From assembly GCA_014879735.1 (NCBI GenBank), contig JACSRN010000057.1, positions 1 to 36,057 of the forward strand: a DNA stretch of 36,057 nucleotides, given 5' to 3'. Of this stretch, positions 34,169 through 36,057 are shown piece after piece. The notes beneath the pieces are model-generated. The model worked only from the letters and a program-made list of their open reading frames with translations. It was not told where the DNA came from and searched no databases. The translations under genes and the position numbers were made by a program. The stretch is from Paracoccaceae bacterium. GTDB lineage: Bacteria; Pseudomonadota; Alphaproteobacteria; Rhodobacterales; Rhodobacteraceae. Every line of letters begins with the position of its first letter. Position 1 is the stretch's first letter.

Positions 34169-35075
34169 CGAAACCCTCCCGAAATCCCCCTTCATCGACA
34201 AGATCAGCATAGTTCTGAAGCCCGAGAGCAAGCAGGATGCACACGACATCTATATGGGGCTTTTCCAGAGCGTCGATGATCCCGAGGTGTGGACGAACGC
34301 CCCGAAGGGTAAGGGGTTCAACCTCGGCAAGCGGATCAAGCTGCCCTCGGTAGTCGATCATAAGAGATGGCCGCTGCTTCAAGCGAGATACGATGCCAAG
34401 AGCCAGCAGGTCGAGAGCATCCGGCTGGAGTTCGTGCCCGTCGATCTCGGCCCGCAGGGCATGGGCGAGCTTCACTCGGTGATGATGACCATCATGGATG
34501 GCGGGTGGGAGTACGTGGCAAAGCACGGTCATGTTTCCCGGATCGACGTGACGGTGGACCTTCCCGGCGTACGAATGGACGGGTTCCAATTCCTGCCGAA
34601 ATCCCCGAGCACCACCATGAGGTGGACCCTGAACGGTGTCTTGCAGAACGTCGCCTTCGGGAAGACCAAGGGGAACCAGACGCTGATCTACAACCGCAAG
34701 ACCAAACGGTTGAGCAAGAAACAGGGGTGGGACGGGCAGTCTGTCGTGCGTATCGAGAGGCGGCTGGTGAATGTCGCGATCAAGCTCCACGAGCTTCCCA
34801 GCCTGTCGAACCCCTTTGCCGATATGCAACTCACGGAGAACATGCCTGCCGCGCCGTCAGACGTGGATGACGGGCTCTGGACCATGTTCTGTGACAGCGT
34901 GAAGGTACGGGGATTGAAGGACGCGCTTGCGCTATTGAAGAAGGAGCGCCGTACGAAATTCCGCAAGTATCTTGCTGCGCATCCCGTGCCGTGGTGGCAG
35001 CCAGATGACATCTGGAAGGGTTGGGAGCCGATGCTGTTGTCGCTTAAGATCGCGACGGTGAAGTGGCCGGGCTGA
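34125..35075 (+). CDS. Rep-like protein (replication-initiation factor family), possible truncated N-terminus
   Basis: A 316-residue protein. The segment PFIDKISIVLKPESKQDAHD (about residues 22-41) resembles the start of known plasmid/phage Rep proteins. HVSRIDVTVDLPGVRMDGF (about 136-154), NQTLIYNRKTK (about 184-194) and VVRIERRLVN (about 207-216) follow the order of Rep_trans/inovirus pII-type initiators: an acidic DVTVDL strand, a tyrosine-containing segment, then an Arg-Glu-Arg strand. I cannot assign a catalytic tyrosine with certainty. The first ~20 residues overlap the DUF6636 5' end in antisense and look non-native, so the true start may have been lost at an integration junction. Codon use is lower in GC than in neighbours. 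Confidence 0.6.
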   Translation: MASRNVEGRISLSRIETLPKSPFIDKISIVLKPESKQDAHDIYMGLFQSVDDPEVWTNAPKGKGFNLGKRIKLPSVVDHKRWPLLQARYDAKSQQVESIRLEFVPVDLGPQGMGELHSVMMTIMDGGWEYVAKHGHVSRIDVTVDLPGVRMDGFQFLPKSPSTTMRWTLNGVLQNVAFGKTKGNQTLIYNRKTKRLSKKQGWDGQSVVRIERRLVNVAIKLHELPSLSNPFADMQLTENMPAAPSDVDDGLWTMFCDSVKVRGLKDALALLKKERRTKFRKYLAAHPVPWWQPDDIWKGWEPMLLSLKIATVKWPG

Positions 35076-35096
35076 ACGGGCTGTCAGTTCCAGCCG

Positions 35097-35432
35097 CTAC
35101 TGCTGCCTTCGCAGCGCGACGTCGAGCAGGTCTCCGACCCACTGCAAGTCCTTTTCCGGCAGCACCGCCAGCGAGATCGTAATCTCGTTCAGCTTCGCCC
35201 GCTTCAGCGCCCCGGAAGGAACCTCTGGGCTGAATAGCTCGGCAGGATCGACCTGAAGCGCAGAGGCAATCCGCTCGATCATCGGAAACCGCGCTCCCGT
35301 CGCGCCGACTTCGATCTTGGAGATTGTATCTACGCTGACACCTGCGCGTTCCGCCAGTTGTTCCTGAGTGTAGCCATGACGCCTGCGGTGAGCCGTCACC
35401 AGTCGTCCAAACCGTTTCCGCAAATCGTCCAT
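35097..35432 (-). CDS. XRE-family repressor-like DNA-binding protein
   Basis: A 111-residue regulator with an HTH_XRE domain at about residues 5-65 (RFGRLVTAHRRRHGYTQEQL, then SVDTISKIEVGATGARFPMI) and a short C-terminal part without a sensor domain. It resembles phage or plasmid repressors in size and form. It is divergent from the small membrane protein across a 145-bp gap with repeats that could be its operator, and convergent with the Rep-like gene, 21 bp from its stop. The likely job is to keep the element quiet; this is inference. Confidence 0.85.
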   Translation of the reverse strand: MDDLRKRFGRLVTAHRRRHGYTQEQLAERAGVSVDTISKIEVGATGARFPMIERIASALQVDPAELFSPEVPSGALKRAKLNEITISLAVLPEKDLQWVGDLLDVALRRQQ

Positions 35433-35506
35433 GCTCGCCCTCAGCCATAGCTGTAGGAGGCGTTGGCCCTGCGATTTAGTGCGGCTTAATCAGAAATGGA
35501 CATAAA

Positions 35507-35546
35507 CTAGGAAGCTAATTGCAACTAATTGCAAATACGCTCCTAG
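35507..35546. promoter_or_regulatory. operator-like element between divergent island genes
   Basis: A perfect 10-bp tandem repeat, CTAATTGCAA at 35515-35524 and again at 35525-35534, is flanked by inverted arms CTAGGAAGC (35507-35515) and GCTCCTAG (35539-35546; one bulge). The 10-bp period places both copies on one DNA face. It lies between the XRE gene and the small membrane protein gene, and is the best candidate for the XRE binding site. AT content is much higher than in the rest of the window. Confidence 0.6.
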
Positions 35547-35577
35547 ATGCAGGAAATCTGGCAAGTTGAGAGGAACC

Positions 35578-36030
35578 ATGGTGAGCACCAAATCGCTCGC
35601 GTCAAAGGCCGTTGGCGCTACCGAGGCCTCTGCGTCGAAAAACCCGTCGCTGTTCTGGCCCATCTGCGCGATCATTGGCGTGTTGGTACCTGTTGGCCAG
35701 TTTGGTGGAGACGACCAAAGCTCGGCAGCTCGTACCGCCAGTGACGCGCCTCGCTCCGGCTTCGCGATCACGTTGCAGGAAGTCCTCGCGTGCGAAACCA
35801 GCAGCGATTACGGTCGCGTCGGTCGCCTTTGGCGTGAAGGACAAAGGGAGGAAGCTGATTACCATGCCCGTAAGCATTGCATCCTCATTCCCAAGGGTAG
35901 GAAGGTCCTACTAGTCCAAGGCGGCTTCACTGCTGGCATGATGAGCCATCAAGAACTGGAAGTTGACTACCTTGGAAGCACGAGGCGGCTGTTCACCGCC
36001 ACCGGAGGCGGCATTTTTTTTCGCAGTTGA
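35578..36030 (+). CDS. small membrane-anchored protein of unknown function
   Basis: A 150-residue protein that starts at the ATG at 35578 with GAGAGGAA a few bases upstream; a TTG 12 bases earlier is less likely. One hydrophobic segment (about 28-43, LFWPICAIIGVLVPVG) would anchor it. The rest is polar, with two Cys (in VLACETSS and KHCILIP), a helical RLWREGQREEADYHARKH stretch and a beta-rich end. I recognise no domain. It is under the same operator region as the XRE repressor. A run of eight T at 36014-36021 falls six codons from the end and makes the last residues sensitive to indels. Confidence 0.65.
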   Translation: MVSTKSLASKAVGATEASASKNPSLFWPICAIIGVLVPVGQFGGDDQSSAARTASDAPRSGFAITLQEVLACETSSDYGRVGRLWREGQREEADYHARKHCILIPKGRKVLLVQGGFTAGMMSHQELEVDYLGSTRRLFTATGGGIFFRS

Positions 36031-36057
36031 GAGATTGACGGTCAGTTCTCGGGCCGA

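Larger units (their letters stand above)
34190..36057. mobile_element. probable integrated phage/plasmid-derived element, left part
   Basis: From about 34190 the GC content drops from the high-60s to the mid-50s % by eye. The three genes that follow (Rep-like, XRE repressor, divergent small membrane protein) have no relation to the metabolic genes to the left. The element continues past the window, so its right end and any attachment site are not seen. No integrase or transposase gene is present in the visible part. The left boundary is placed by composition and the DUF6636 start, so it is approximate. Confidence 0.6.

Overview
The window is about 36 kb of GC-rich (high-60s % GC by eye) chromosomal DNA. 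It looks like an alphaproteobacterium of the Rhodobacteraceae (Rhodobacter/Paracoccus/Rhodovulum type). The pointers are a Rhodobacter-style sorbitol/mannitol operon (smoEFGK-smoS-mtlK), an opgC-opgG-opgH glucan cluster, a DUF2948 gene fused in frame-overlap to murA, a two-domain cold-shock protein, a ppiD-trpE pair, and intergenic hairpin/TATTT repeats of the kind common in that family. Genus-level placement is inference.

Layout. 1-2109: tRNA-Thr (cut by the window edge), a small unknown ORF, murA and a DUF2948 gene. 2127-2736: a convergent intergenic region holding a small, degenerate, cas-less CRISPR-like array (28-bp palindromic repeats, anchors exactly 61 bp apart over three intervals). 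2737-10930, all minus strand: a HAD phosphatase, a SorC-family regulator, and the polyol operon (binding protein, two permeases, ATPase, sorbitol dehydrogenase, mannitol 2-dehydrogenase), with a probable operator before smoE and a strong intercistronic hairpin after it. 11029-15617, minus: opgC-opgG-opgH for osmoregulated periplasmic glucans. 15949-18866, minus: kbl-tdh (threonine to glycine) with an XRE-cupin regulator. 18880-22709, minus: selO, tRNA-Pro, DUF192, a double cold-shock protein and pdxH. 22809-29554, plus: fabI, a LysE-type exporter, gpt, a class I aminotransferase, ppiD and trpE. 29559-33436, minus: a GT-A-like protein, a SpeB-family ureohydrolase and a class III aminotransferase (probably agmatine/putrescine use). 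33501-33645 holds tandem hairpins, followed by a secreted DUF6636 protein.

The last ~1.9 kb (from about 34.19 kb to the edge) is different. GC content drops to the mid-50s % by eye, and it carries a Rep-like protein, an XRE repressor and a divergently transcribed small membrane protein separated by an operator-like element. It looks like the left end of an integrated phage, plasmid or satellite element, whose first ORF overlaps the 5' end of the host DUF6636 gene in antisense.

The points most worth a second look are the orphan CRISPR-like array, the Rep/XRE island and its operator, the two intergenic multi-hairpin arrays (31590-31658 and 33547-33645), and a threonine dehydrogenase lacking all four structural-zinc cysteines.
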